Source: JBFWNZ01 sp050250795 (GTDB lineage: Bacteria > Pseudomonadota > Alphaproteobacteria > UBA8366). Taken from it: 23,288 bases of DNA. Both the position numbers and the translations under genes were made by a program. Within the stretch, counting starts at the first letter, position 1. Every line of letters starts with the position of its first letter. The notes beneath the pieces are model-generated. The model was given only the letters and a program-made list of their open reading frames with translations. It searched no databases and was not told the DNA's origin. The DNA lies in NCBI GenBank assembly GCA_050250795.1, contig JBFWNZ010000015.1, positions 1-23,288 of the forward strand, read 5' to 3'. Below, piece after piece: positions 8,127 through 14,937 of this stretch.

Positions 8127-9128
8127 ATGGCAAAGACGCATCCCCTGTTCGACCTGATCGACCGCCTAGTCTGCCTGGATATCGGCGGCCGCGGCATGGC
8201 CGGGCTGTTCGAGCCCGCCCGGGCCCGCCATGACGAGCCGGTCTGCCTCGCCGCCGCGCGCCCCTTCGCGGCGCTGCAGCGCGGCGACGTCGCCTTCATC
8301 CTGACCGGCTCGCTGTCGCGCGCCAGCGTCACCACCCGGATCGCCGAGAATGACGGGCCGATGGGCGCCGCCGTGCTGGCGCGCGCGGTCAGCTACGGCT
8401 TCAACGCGATCCCGGTGGTGCTGTGCGACGCCTCGACCGTGGACAAGGTGGCGGCGATGGTCCAGCTCGCCGGCTGCAACGTGATGACCATGGAGGAGGC
8501 GCGGCGCGGCACCTCGCTGCCGCGCTTCACCGCGGTCGCGGTCATGGCCACCGGCGCCATCGACGATGCCGAGGCGCAGACGCTGTCGAAGCGGCAGATG
8601 GACGCGTACGCGCCCAAGGTCGTGCTGTCGGTGGAGCGCGCCGGCCTGACCGCCGACGGCACCTATCGCAACGCGCTGGGCCAGGACTACAGCGAGGGGC
8701 GCGAGCGGCTGGACCATCTGGTGTTCGAGGCGCAGCGCCGCGGCATCCCGACAATCGGCATCGGCGATGGCGGCAACGAGATCGGCATGGGCGCGGTCAA
8801 GCAGGCGGTGTTCGAGCATGTGCCCTACGGCCCGCAGCTCTGCGCCGAATCCAGCACCGATGTGCTGATCCCGGCCGGCGTGTCCAACTGGGGCTGCTAT
8901 GCGCTGGCCGCCGTGCTGGCGATCCTGACCGGCAACCCGACCCTGGCGCATACGCCGGAACTGGAGCGCCGGATGATCGAGGCGGCGGCGCAGATCGGCC
9001 TGATCGACGGCATGGCCGGGCGGCTCGACCCCACGGTCGACGGCATGCCCATCGCGGTGCATTGCGGCCTCGTCTCGATGCTGGCCAACATCGTCGAGCG
9101 CGCGGTCCGGCAGGGCGTCAAGGCATAG
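8127..9128 (+). CDS. D-glutamate cyclase-like protein (DUF4392 domain)
   Basis: This 333-residue protein corresponds to the C-terminal domain of mitochondrial D-glutamate cyclase (DGLUCY), formerly DUF4392. The diagnostic pieces are TGSLSRASVTTRIAENDGP (about 60-78), an alternating Rossmann-like core, and GIGDGGNEIGMG at 211-222. In animals the enzyme converts D-glutamate to 5-oxo-D-proline; bacterial stand-alone members are largely untested. The N-terminal hydro-lyase-like domain of DGLUCY is not encoded here or next door. I chose the ATG at 8127 over longer in-frame starts because GGGAGG lies at 8112-8117 and the upstream extension would be antisense to the neighbouring dehydrogenase. A TauD-type dioxygenase follows 89 bases later on the same strand. 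Confidence 0.85.
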   Translation: MAKTHPLFDLIDRLVCLDIGGRGMAGLFEPARARHDEPVCLAAARPFAALQRGDVAFILTGSLSRASVTTRIAENDGPMGAAVLARAVSYGFNAIPVVLCDASTVDKVAAMVQLAGCNVMTMEEARRGTSLPRFTAVAVMATGAIDDAEAQTLSKRQMDAYAPKVVLSVERAGLTADGTYRNALGQDYSEGRERLDHLVFEAQRRGIPTIGIGDGGNEIGMGAVKQAVFEHVPYGPQLCAESSTDVLIPAGVSNWGCYALAAVLAILTGNPTLAHTPELERRMIEAAAQIGLIDGMAGRLDPTVDGMPIAVHCGLVSMLANIVERAVRQGVKA

Positions 9129-9160
9129 CCGCACTGTCCTTCGATCCCCTTGCAATGCCC

Positions 9161-9185
9161 GGTGCGCCGCCGGAGAATGCGCACC
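9161..9185. repeat. Perfect 7-bp inverted repeat before the TauD-like gene
   Basis: GGTGCGC at 9161-9167 and GCGCACC at 9179-9185 enclose an 11-base loop in the 89-base gap between the cyclase-like gene and the dioxygenase. It is followed by an A-rich stretch on the plus strand, so it does not look like an intrinsic terminator in either direction. It could be an operator or a leader hairpin. Confidence 0.35.
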
Positions 9186-9217
9186 AGAAAAACGTGTCCG
9201 CTTGGGAGTGAGACGCC

Positions 9218-10075
9218 ATGATGCTGGACCATCGTCTGGTCGGCCCCGGTTTTGCCGCCGAAGTGAAGGGCGTGGACCTGTCGAAGCCGCTCGACGACGC
9301 GACGTTCCGCGCCGTGCGCGACCTGTGGATGAAGCACAAGGTGCTGGTGTTCCGCGGCCAGTCGCTGAACGAGGATGGGATGATGCGGTTCACCGAGCCC
9401 TTCGGCGACCTGTTCGTCCATGTCCGCTCGCAGTTCCACAGCAAGGCGCACAAGGAGGTGATGATCCTCACCAACACCGTGCCCTATGACGACACGCGCG
9501 GCGCGGTGGGCGACAACACCGAACTGCACTGGCACACCGACCAGGCCTATACGGCGAAGCCCGTCTGGGGCACCGTGCTGCATTCGCTGGAGATCCCGCG
9601 CGAGGGCGGCTCGACCTGGTTCGCCGATCTGGCCCAGGCCTGGGAGAAGCTGCCGGCGGCGCTGAAGGCGCGCGTGGCCAGCCTGCGCACCCGCTTCTCC
9701 ATCGACGGGCCGAAATACACCATGCATCAGGATGTGCCCGAGGAGCAGAAGCGCGCCTCGCCGGACGTCGTCCATCCGATGCTCCGCAAGCATCCCTATC
9801 TCGGCCACACCATCCTGTATGTCAGCCCGTCGCATGCCATGGCCATCGAGGGCATGGACGAGGCCGAGGCGAAGCCGCTGCTCAAGGAGCTGGCAGACTG
9901 GGCCAGCCGTCCGGAGTTCGTCTATTCGCATCAGTGGCAGCTGGGCGACGTCATCATGTGGGACAACACCCAGACCATGCACCGGCGCGACCCCTTCCCG
10001 GAGGGCGAGCGGCGGACCCTGCTGCGCACCGGCTTCTACCTGCCGGATGCCCTGGCCGTGCCGATCGCGGCGTAA
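9218..10075 (+). CDS. TauD/TfdA family Fe(II)/2-oxoglutarate-dependent dioxygenase
   Basis: This 285-residue non-haem iron oxygenase couples decarboxylation of 2-oxoglutarate to hydroxylation of a small, usually acidic, substrate. The iron facial triad is visible as H106 and D108 (LHWHTD) and H255 (NTQTMHRR). The C-terminal arginine that binds the 2-oxoglutarate carboxylate is most likely R270 (RRTLLRTGF). GGGAG at 9204-9208 points to ATG 9218; a second ATG at 9221 is nearly as well placed. The next gene starts 4 bases after its stop, so they are translationally coupled. Family length and motifs are intact. The substrate is not predictable; taurine is not implied. Confidence 0.93.
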   Translation: MMLDHRLVGPGFAAEVKGVDLSKPLDDATFRAVRDLWMKHKVLVFRGQSLNEDGMMRFTEPFGDLFVHVRSQFHSKAHKEVMILTNTVPYDDTRGAVGDNTELHWHTDQAYTAKPVWGTVLHSLEIPREGGSTWFADLAQAWEKLPAALKARVASLRTRFSIDGPKYTMHQDVPEEQKRASPDVVHPMLRKHPYLGHTILYVSPSHAMAIEGMDEAEAKPLLKELADWASRPEFVYSHQWQLGDVIMWDNTQTMHRRDPFPEGERRTLLRTGFYLPDALAVPIAA

Positions 10076-10079
10076 GCCG

Positions 10080-10901
10080 ATGGAGAGCCTGCGCGACCGC
10101 ATCGGCATCGACATCGGCGCGCGCATGCCGGTGGAGGAGGGCCTGGACTGGGCCGTCCGCAACGATGTGCGCTATGTCGATTTCCAGCTCGACAAGGGCC
10201 GCAACGCGGTCACGCAGTTCGACGAGGCGCGCTGCGCCGCGATCCGCGAAACCTGCGCGGCGCGCGGCATCCATCTCGGCCTGCACACGCTGTCGGCGGT
10301 GAACATCGCCGAGTATTCGCCCTTCCTGTCCGAGGCGACCGACGCCTATCTGCGCGCCTATGTGGACGTCGGCACCATGCTGGGGGCGGAGTGGATCGTC
10401 GTGCATGCGGGATACCACTTCACCTCCGATGTCGAGCCGCGCATCCAGGCCAGCATCGCCCGCCTCAAGCGCGCCAGCGCCTATGCCGAGGAGAAGGGCC
10501 AGACCCTGCTGCTGGAGAACATGAACTTCGAGCCGGAGACGGCCGAGGTGCATTACCTGGGCCAGACCTTGGACCAGTGCCGGCGCTATTTCGGTGAGCT
10601 GACCTCGCCGGCCCTCAAATGGGCCTTCACGGTCAACCATGCGCATATCGAGCCCGAGGGCATCGACGGCTTCATCGACGCCCTGCCGCTGTCGCGCTGC
10701 GAGGAGGTGCGGATCGCCGACAATCGCGGCGACCGCGAGGAGCACCTGCCCATCGGCGCGGGCAATATCGACTTCAAGGCGATGTTCGACCGGATCGAGG
10801 GCGCCGGCTTCCGCGGCCACTACATCAACGCCTTCGTCAGCCTCGACTCGATGCTCGAAGGCCGCGAGAAGCTGGTCGCCATCGCCGAGGGAAGGGGCTA
10901 A
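10080..10901 (+). CDS. Sugar phosphate isomerase/epimerase-like TIM-barrel protein
   Basis: This 273-residue protein follows the xylose-isomerase-like (AP_endonuc_2) TIM-barrel pattern: GIDIGARMPVEEGLDWA at the start, VVHAGYH (107-113), LLLENMN (143-149), and RIADNRG..HLPIGAGNIDF near the end. Members isomerise or epimerise sugars and hydroxy-acids, usually with a divalent metal held by Glu, Asp, His and Glu. Here the first Glu is present (E146). By eye the other three positions are not: FTVNHAH replaces the usual LDTGH, VRIADN replaces VHLKDN, and YINAF replaces the strand ending in Glu. It may therefore be a divergent or differently liganded member. It starts 4 bases after the dioxygenase stop, without its own clear ribosome binding site. 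Confidence 0.82.
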   Translation: MESLRDRIGIDIGARMPVEEGLDWAVRNDVRYVDFQLDKGRNAVTQFDEARCAAIRETCAARGIHLGLHTLSAVNIAEYSPFLSEATDAYLRAYVDVGTMLGAEWIVVHAGYHFTSDVEPRIQASIARLKRASAYAEEKGQTLLLENMNFEPETAEVHYLGQTLDQCRRYFGELTSPALKWAFTVNHAHIEPEGIDGFIDALPLSRCEEVRIADNRGDREEHLPIGAGNIDFKAMFDRIEGAGFRGHYINAFVSLDSMLEGREKLVAIAEGRG

Positions 10902-10940
10902 GGGCAAGCCTGTCTTCGGTGCGCCGCAACGGTCGAAAGA

Positions 10941-10969
10941 GATGGCCGGGTCGAGCCCGGCCATGACGA
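10941..10969 (+). repeat. Alphaproteobacterial palindromic repeat, copy 1
   Basis: A perfect hairpin has stem ATGGCCGGG (10942-10950), loop TCGAG and stem CCCGGCCAT (10956-10964), framed by G on the left and GACGA on the right. It lies between convergent genes and resembles the short intergenic palindromes abundant in alphaproteobacterial genomes. As an RNA hairpin it could stop or stabilise transcripts from the isomerase operon. Confidence 0.85.
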
Positions 10970-10982
10970 CCCTCAATCATAT

Positions 10983-11011
10983 TCGTCATGCGCGGACTTG
11001 ATCCGCGCATC
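10983..11011 (-). repeat. Alphaproteobacterial palindromic repeat, copy 2 (inverted)
   Basis: Read on the minus strand this has the same plan as copy 1: G, stem ATGCGCGGA, loop TCAAG, stem TCCGCGCAT, GACGA. The differences in the stem are compensated on the other arm and the loop differs by one base. The two copies are 13 bases apart in opposite orientation, like the paired units of BIME-type repeats. It lies 17 bases beyond the end of the convergent amidohydrolase gene. Confidence 0.85.
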
Positions 11012-11027
11012 TCCATGGACCACGGCC

Positions 11028-11894
11028 TCAGTCGAAGCCGTACAGCTTCGCCGGGTTGTCGGCCATGATCGCGTCGCGCGTCTTCGCGTCGGCCACCCAG
11101 TCGAGCAGGATGTCCAGTGCGTCCGCCTCTTCCGGCCGCTGGCCCGCCTCATGCCCCGGATGCGGCCAGTTCGCCGCCCAGACCAGCCGGTCGGGCCGCG
11201 CCTCGGCCAGCGCCTGGATGCGGGGGCCGAGATCGGCGAATTTCGGCGGCCCGTCCAGCGAGGACAGATAGGGCGCCGAGATCTTCACCCAGCAGCGGCC
11301 CGTCTCCAGGAAGCGCAGCAGCGCCTGGAAGCCCTTGTCCTGCACGCCCGTATCCGCCGGCGTCCGGCCGACATGGTCGATCACGATATCGACCGGCAGC
11401 TTCGCCATTTGCGGAATCGCGTCCTCCATCCAGTGGCCTTGCGACTGGACCTGGATATGCCAGCCGAGCGACGCGATCCGCCGCGCCATGTCCGGCGCGT
11501 CCTTCAGCGTCAAATCCCCCGCCAGCAGATAGAAGCGCATGCCGCGGATGCCGGCCTCGTGCAGGTCGGCGAGTTCGCCCTTGCCGACATCGGGCCGTGT
11601 CACGGCGATGCCGCGCGCGCGGTCCAGCCCCAGCGCCCGGATCGCATCCAGGGTCGCGCGGTTGTCGCGTCCGTAGAGCGCCGGCTGCACGATCACCGCC
11701 CGCTCGATCCCCAGCCGCTTCAGCATTGCGTCATAGGCGTCCACCGTCGCCAGATAGGGCGGATGGCGGCCGGCGATGCGCGGGTAGAGATCGGCGGGGC
11801 CATAGATATGCGAATGGCATTCGCAGGATTTCGGCGGGCATTTGAACCGGGGCGCCCGCCCCTCGCCGCCGATGATGCGCAGTTCCGTCTCCAT
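11028..11894 (-). CDS. Amidohydrolase family protein, LigI-like (2-pyrone-4,6-dicarboxylate lactonase type)
   Basis: This 288-residue TIM-barrel hydrolase has the LigI/COG3618 layout: a first-strand ECHSHIYGP (H27, H29), HWMEDAIPQ..VDIVIDHVGR (H174 in the sixth strand), and a last-strand WAANWPHPG (240-247). LigI-type enzymes hydrolyse lactones of dicarboxylic acids with little or no metal. In LigI the last-strand motif contains a catalytic Asp (GTDWPHP), whereas this protein has N242 at that place, so the activity may be altered. GGGAGG precedes the ATG at 11892-11894. It is the second gene of a minus-strand pair with the DJ-1/PfpI gene, 39 bases apart. The substrate is unknown. Confidence 0.87.
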   Translation of the reverse strand: METELRIIGGEGRAPRFKCPPKSCECHSHIYGPADLYPRIAGRHPPYLATVDAYDAMLKRLGIERAVIVQPALYGRDNRATLDAIRALGLDRARGIAVTRPDVGKGELADLHEAGIRGMRFYLLAGDLTLKDAPDMARRIASLGWHIQVQSQGHWMEDAIPQMAKLPVDIVIDHVGRTPADTGVQDKGFQALLRFLETGRCWVKISAPYLSSLDGPPKFADLGPRIQALAEARPDRLVWAANWPHPGHEAGQRPEEADALDILLDWVADAKTRDAIMADNPAKLYGFD

Positions 11895-11933
11895 TACGTC
11901 CTCCCGTTCTTGTCGTTGTCGCTTTTTGCAGTG

Positions 11934-12635
11934 TCAGCCGGCCTTGAGCGCGGCGCCGATTCGCTGCGCCGAGGCGACCCGCTTCTCGCGCAGCGCCGCG
12001 GTGCGCTTGCGCAGGCTCTCCACCAATTCCGGCGGCGCCTTGTCCGTAGAACCGCAATCATAGGGCGGCTGCGGGTCGTATTCAGCCTGAAGCTGGATTT
12101 CCTGCGCCACCGTCTTGCCGAACAGCCGGTCGGCGACGCGCAGCCCGAAATCGATGCCCGAGGACACACCCGCCCCGGTGATGACATTGCCGTCCTCGAC
12201 CACCCGCTCGGGCACCGGAATCGCCCCGAAACAGGCGAGCAGATCGACCGCCTGCCAATGGCTGGTCGCGCGCCGCCCCTTGAGCAGCCCGGCCGCGCCC
12301 AGCAGCAGCGAGCCGCTGCAAACCGAGGTGACGAGCCGGGCGGTGGCGCCGGCGCGGCGCAGATAAGCGATCAACGCGGCATCGTCCATCGCCGGCAGCT
12401 GCCCCGGCCCGCCCGGCACGAACAGGATGTCGGGATCGGGGAATTCGTCGAAGGTAGCGTCCGGCGTCAGGATCAGCCCGCGGTCGGTCCGCACGGGATC
12501 CCGGCTGCCGGCGACGAGCCGGATTTCGACATCCGGCATACGCGCCATCATCTCGTAGGGGCCGGTAAGATCGAGCTGCGTCAGGCCGGGGAACAGCACC
12601 ATCGCGATACGCAGCGGTGCGGGATTAGGCGACAT
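11934..12635 (-). CDS. DJ-1/PfpI family protein, isonitrile hydratase-like
   Basis: This 233-residue class I glutamine amidotransferase-like protein has the pattern of Pseudomonas isonitrile hydratase (InhA): VLFPGLTQLDLTGPYEMM at the N-terminus with D22, VPGGPGQ (73-79), and the nucleophile elbow VTSVCSGSLLLG with C106. The DNA-binding C-terminal domain of the related GATase-AraC regulators is absent, so this is an enzyme rather than a regulator. I chose the ATG at 12633-12635 because GGAGG lies just upstream. The in-frame extension to 12701 is not family-like. It leads the operon with the amidohydrolase. InhA-like proteins include many that do not act on isonitriles, so the substrate is open. 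Confidence 0.88.
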   Translation of the reverse strand: MSPNPAPLRIAMVLFPGLTQLDLTGPYEMMARMPDVEIRLVAGSRDPVRTDRGLILTPDATFDEFPDPDILFVPGGPGQLPAMDDAALIAYLRRAGATARLVTSVCSGSLLLGAAGLLKGRRATSHWQAVDLLACFGAIPVPERVVEDGNVITGAGVSSGIDFGLRVADRLFGKTVAQEIQLQAEYDPQPPYDCGSTDKAPPELVESLRKRTAALREKRVASAQRIGAALKAG

Positions 12636-12714
12636 GGGGAACCTCCGATTCGGCAACCCAGGGACGATAGGGCGGATGCAGTCCGGACGGAAGCGTTGCA
12701 TGCCGGTTCGGACT

Positions 12715-12741
12715 GCGGAACGTTCCGCTCAAGATGCTGTT
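12715..12741 (+). promoter_or_regulatory. Candidate EcfG (general stress response) promoter with overlapping palindrome
   Basis: GGAAC at 12717-12721 and TGTT at 12738-12741 are 16 bases apart. The alphaproteobacterial general stress sigma factor consensus is GGAAC-N16/17-CGTT, so only one base differs. The -35 lies inside a perfect 14-bp palindrome, GCGGAACGTTCCGC at 12715-12728. A sigma-70-like alternative, TTGTTA (12740-12745) and TATCTT (12764-12769), is weaker. The start codon of the SYLF gene is 59 bases downstream. Confidence 0.5.
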
Positions 12742-12800
12742 GTTATATCCTTTGGGAGCCCAATATCTTAGCCGTCCGGTCCAGCGAAGGAACGACGTCC

Positions 12801-13484
12801 ATGCTCACGCGCGCCATCCGCCTTGCCCTCCTGCCCCTGCTTGCGGTGCTTCTGCTGACCGCGCCGGCCCGTGCCGCCACGGATCAGGAGGAACTGGTCT
12901 CCGATGCCCGGGAGACGGTGGACCTTCTGCTGCAGAACCACGATATGGGCCCCTATGTCCGCAACTACCTGCAGAAGGCCAAGGCCGTCCTGGTCCTGCC
13001 GGCCATGCTCAAGGGCGCCTTTTTCGTCGGTGCCGAGGGCGGAACCGGCGTTCTACTGGCGCGCGGCAATGGCGGCTGGAGCTATCCGGCCTTCTTCGTG
13101 ATGGGGTCGGGAAGCTTCGGCCTGCAACTGGGCGGACAGGCCTCGCGGATGATCCTGATCATCATGACCGACAAGGCACTGACCGCCGTCCTGGACGGCA
13201 AGGTCAAGCTCGGCGGCGATCTGAGCGCCGCGATGGGGCCAGTCGGCGTGGGGGCCGAGGCTTCGACGACCATCAATCTCGGCGCCGACATCTACAGCTA
13301 CGCGCTGAACAAGGGCGCCTTCCTGGGCGCCAGCGTCGAGGGCGCCGTCGTCTATCCGCGCGAACCCTGGAACCAAGCCTATTACAACGATCCGGCCGCC
13401 GCGCCGCGCGGCATCGTGCTGGACGGGCGCTACGCCAACCCGCAGGCCGATCCGCTGCGCAACCGGCTGGCCGAGGTCCGCTGA
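12801..13484 (+). CDS. Secreted SYLF (YSC84-like) lipid-binding domain protein
   Basis: This 227-residue protein has a signal peptide (basic MLTRAIR, hydrophobic 8-20, ARA cleavage after about residue 25). The mature part is a SYLF/YSC84 domain: KAKAVLVLPAMLKGAFFVGAEGGTGVLLAR, WSYPAFFVMGSGSFGLQLGGQ, and GPVGVGAEASTTINLGADIYSYALNKGAFLGASVEGAVV. Eukaryotic SYLF domains bind phosphoinositides and acyl-phospholipids. Bacterial periplasmic members are of unknown role and often belong to stress regulons. The start follows GAAGGAA (12785-12791). Extending the frame upstream to 10998 would run antisense through two real genes. The candidate EcfG promoter upstream suggests stress control. It ends at 13484, 56 bases before the next gene. 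Confidence 0.9.
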   Translation: MLTRAIRLALLPLLAVLLLTAPARAATDQEELVSDARETVDLLLQNHDMGPYVRNYLQKAKAVLVLPAMLKGAFFVGAEGGTGVLLARGNGGWSYPAFFVMGSGSFGLQLGGQASRMILIIMTDKALTAVLDGKVKLGGDLSAAMGPVGVGAEASTTINLGADIYSYALNKGAFLGASVEGAVVYPREPWNQAYYNDPAAAPRGIVLDGRYANPQADPLRNRLAEVR

Positions 13485-13540
13485 TCCAGCGTCGGCTTGC
13501 GTGACAACCGCATGACGGCGTGTCTGAATGACATCGCCTC

Positions 13541-14440
13541 ATGCCGTCCTTCGATGCCTACCTCATGGTCGACTGGAGCGCCGCCGCGACGCCGCGGCGG
13601 GGCGCCGACAGCATCTGGATCGGCCTGACGCGGCGCGGCCGCATCCGAACCCGCCTCAGCCTGCTGGAGAACCTGCCGACGCGCGCGGTCGCGACCGCGC
13701 GGATCGGCGACATCCTGTCCCGCCTGCTGCGCCGCGGCGACCGGGTTCTGGCCGGCTTCGACTTTCCCTTCGGCTATCCCGCGGGCACGGCGGCGCGCCT
13801 CGGCCTCCCCGGCCTGCCCTGGCGGCATATGTGGCAGCTGCTGGACGATTCTCTTGCGGACGGGCCGGACAATCGCAACAACCGGTACGCCCTGGCAGCC
13901 GGATTGAATGCGCGTCTCGGCGGCGAGGCCTTCCCCTTCTGGGGCCATGGCAGCCCGTCGGACATCCCCTTGCTGCTGCGCCGGGGGCGGCGGCCCCACG
14001 GGCCGGACGATCTGGCGGAGCGGCGCCTATGCGACCGCCGCCTGCCCGGGGCGCAGCCGGTCTGGAAGCTGGCCGGTATCGGCTCGGTGGGCGGGCAGGC
14101 CCTGACCGGCATCCCGCGGGTCTGGCAATTGCGCCGCGATCCGCGGTTGGCCCTGGCGACGCAGATATGGCCGTTCGAGACCGGACTCGCCGACGATCCG
14201 CGAGCGCAGCTTGTGCTGGCCGAGGTTTATCCCTCCATCGTGCCGCCGCTGCCCTTGCCCGGCCTGCCGCGCGATGCCGGACAGGTCGCGGCGGTCGGAC
14301 GGCATCTTGCGGGTCTCGACGCCGCAGGCCGTCTTGCGCCTCTGTTCGCGGCCGACCCCGCCCTGTCGGCAGCGGAGCGGCGAGCGGTGGAGCGCGAGGA
14401 GGCCTGGGTGCTGGGCGTCGCCGACCGGGTGGTACGGTGA
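13541..14440 (+). CDS. DUF429-like protein with predicted RNase H fold
   Basis: This 299-residue protein has no named function that I can assign. Features in order are a first strand AYLMVDWSAA with D11, a second strand VLAGFDFPFGYP with D74, a Trp/Pro-rich middle (WGHGSPSDIP), ATQIWPFETG and LVLAEVYPS with E228, and RDAGQVAAVGRHL with D245. Acidic residues in these places, with the phrases xDxPxG and EVxP, resemble the DUF429 family, which is predicted to have an RNase H-like fold. Similar alphaproteobacterial proteins have been labelled, on thin grounds, as cobalamin or molybdopterin synthesis proteins. The ribosome binding site is weak, and ATG 13565 (MVDWS) is an alternative start. It ends 26 bases before the YcgN-type gene. 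Confidence 0.75.
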   Translation: MPSFDAYLMVDWSAAATPRRGADSIWIGLTRRGRIRTRLSLLENLPTRAVATARIGDILSRLLRRGDRVLAGFDFPFGYPAGTAARLGLPGLPWRHMWQLLDDSLADGPDNRNNRYALAAGLNARLGGEAFPFWGHGSPSDIPLLLRRGRRPHGPDDLAERRLCDRRLPGAQPVWKLAGIGSVGGQALTGIPRVWQLRRDPRLALATQIWPFETGLADDPRAQLVLAEVYPSIVPPLPLPGLPRDAGQVAAVGRHLAGLDAAGRLAPLFAADPALSAAERRAVEREEAWVLGVADRVVR

Positions 14441-14466
14441 GCCGGCACGGTGGTATTGCTTGGTCT

Positions 14467-14937
14467 ATGACAGAGCAGCCTTTCTGGAAGCGAAAGACGC
14501 TTTCGGCGATGACCCGGTCGGAGTGGGAATCGCTCTGCGACGGCTGCGGCCAGTGCTGCCTGCACAAGCTGGAGGACGAGGACAGCGGCGATATCGGCCT
14601 GACCGACGTCGCCTGCCGCCTGCTGGACACCGAAAGCTGCCGCTGCCGCGACTACAAGAACCGGCAGGCTTCTGTACCCGACTGCGTGCGGCTGACGCCG
14701 GGGGCGGTGCGACGGCTGCGCTGGCTGCCCGGCAGCTGCGCCTATCGCCTGGTCGCGGAAGGTCGCGATCTGGCGTGGTGGCATCCGCTCGTCTCCGGCG
14801 ATCCCGAGAGCGTGCACCGGGCCGGGATTTCGGTACGCGGCCGCGTCGTGTCGGAGGACGCGGTGGAGGATTTAGAGGCGCATGTCCAGGCCTGGCTGGC
14901 GGCGGGCGCCGACCCCTTCGAGGGATCGGAGCGCTGA
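14467..14937 (+). CDS. YcgN family cysteine cluster protein
   Basis: This 156-residue protein belongs to the UPF0260/YcgN branch of the Zn/Fe-chelating CxxCxxCC proteins. It has the N-terminal signature WESLCDGCGQCCLHKLEDED (C24, C27, C30, C31), further cysteines at C50, C58, C60 and C73, PGSCAYR in the middle, and the conserved WWHPLVSGDPESVHRAGISVRG. Members probably bind an Fe-S cluster or zinc; the function is unknown. Length is normal. The preceding sequence offers no strong ribosome binding site for ATG 14467, but the conserved N-terminus begins here. Its stop overlaps the start of the metallopeptidase gene (TGATG). Confidence 0.92.
   Translation: MTEQPFWKRKTLSAMTRSEWESLCDGCGQCCLHKLEDEDSGDIGLTDVACRLLDTESCRCRDYKNRQASVPDCVRLTPGAVRRLRWLPGSCAYRLVAEGRDLAWWHPLVSGDPESVHRAGISVRGRVVSEDAVEDLEAHVQAWLAAGADPFEGSER

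Noticed and set aside
9161..9185. The GGTGCGC/GCGCACC hairpin as an intrinsic terminator of the cyclase-like gene
   Set aside because: It is followed by A residues, not T residues, on the plus strand, and on the minus strand there is no T-run after the stem either.
10998..13484. An 828-residue open frame ending with the SYLF protein
   Set aside because: Its first 600 codons run antisense to two well-supported genes (amidohydrolase and DJ-1/PfpI) and contain no domain. The signal peptide and ribosome binding site place the real start at 12801.
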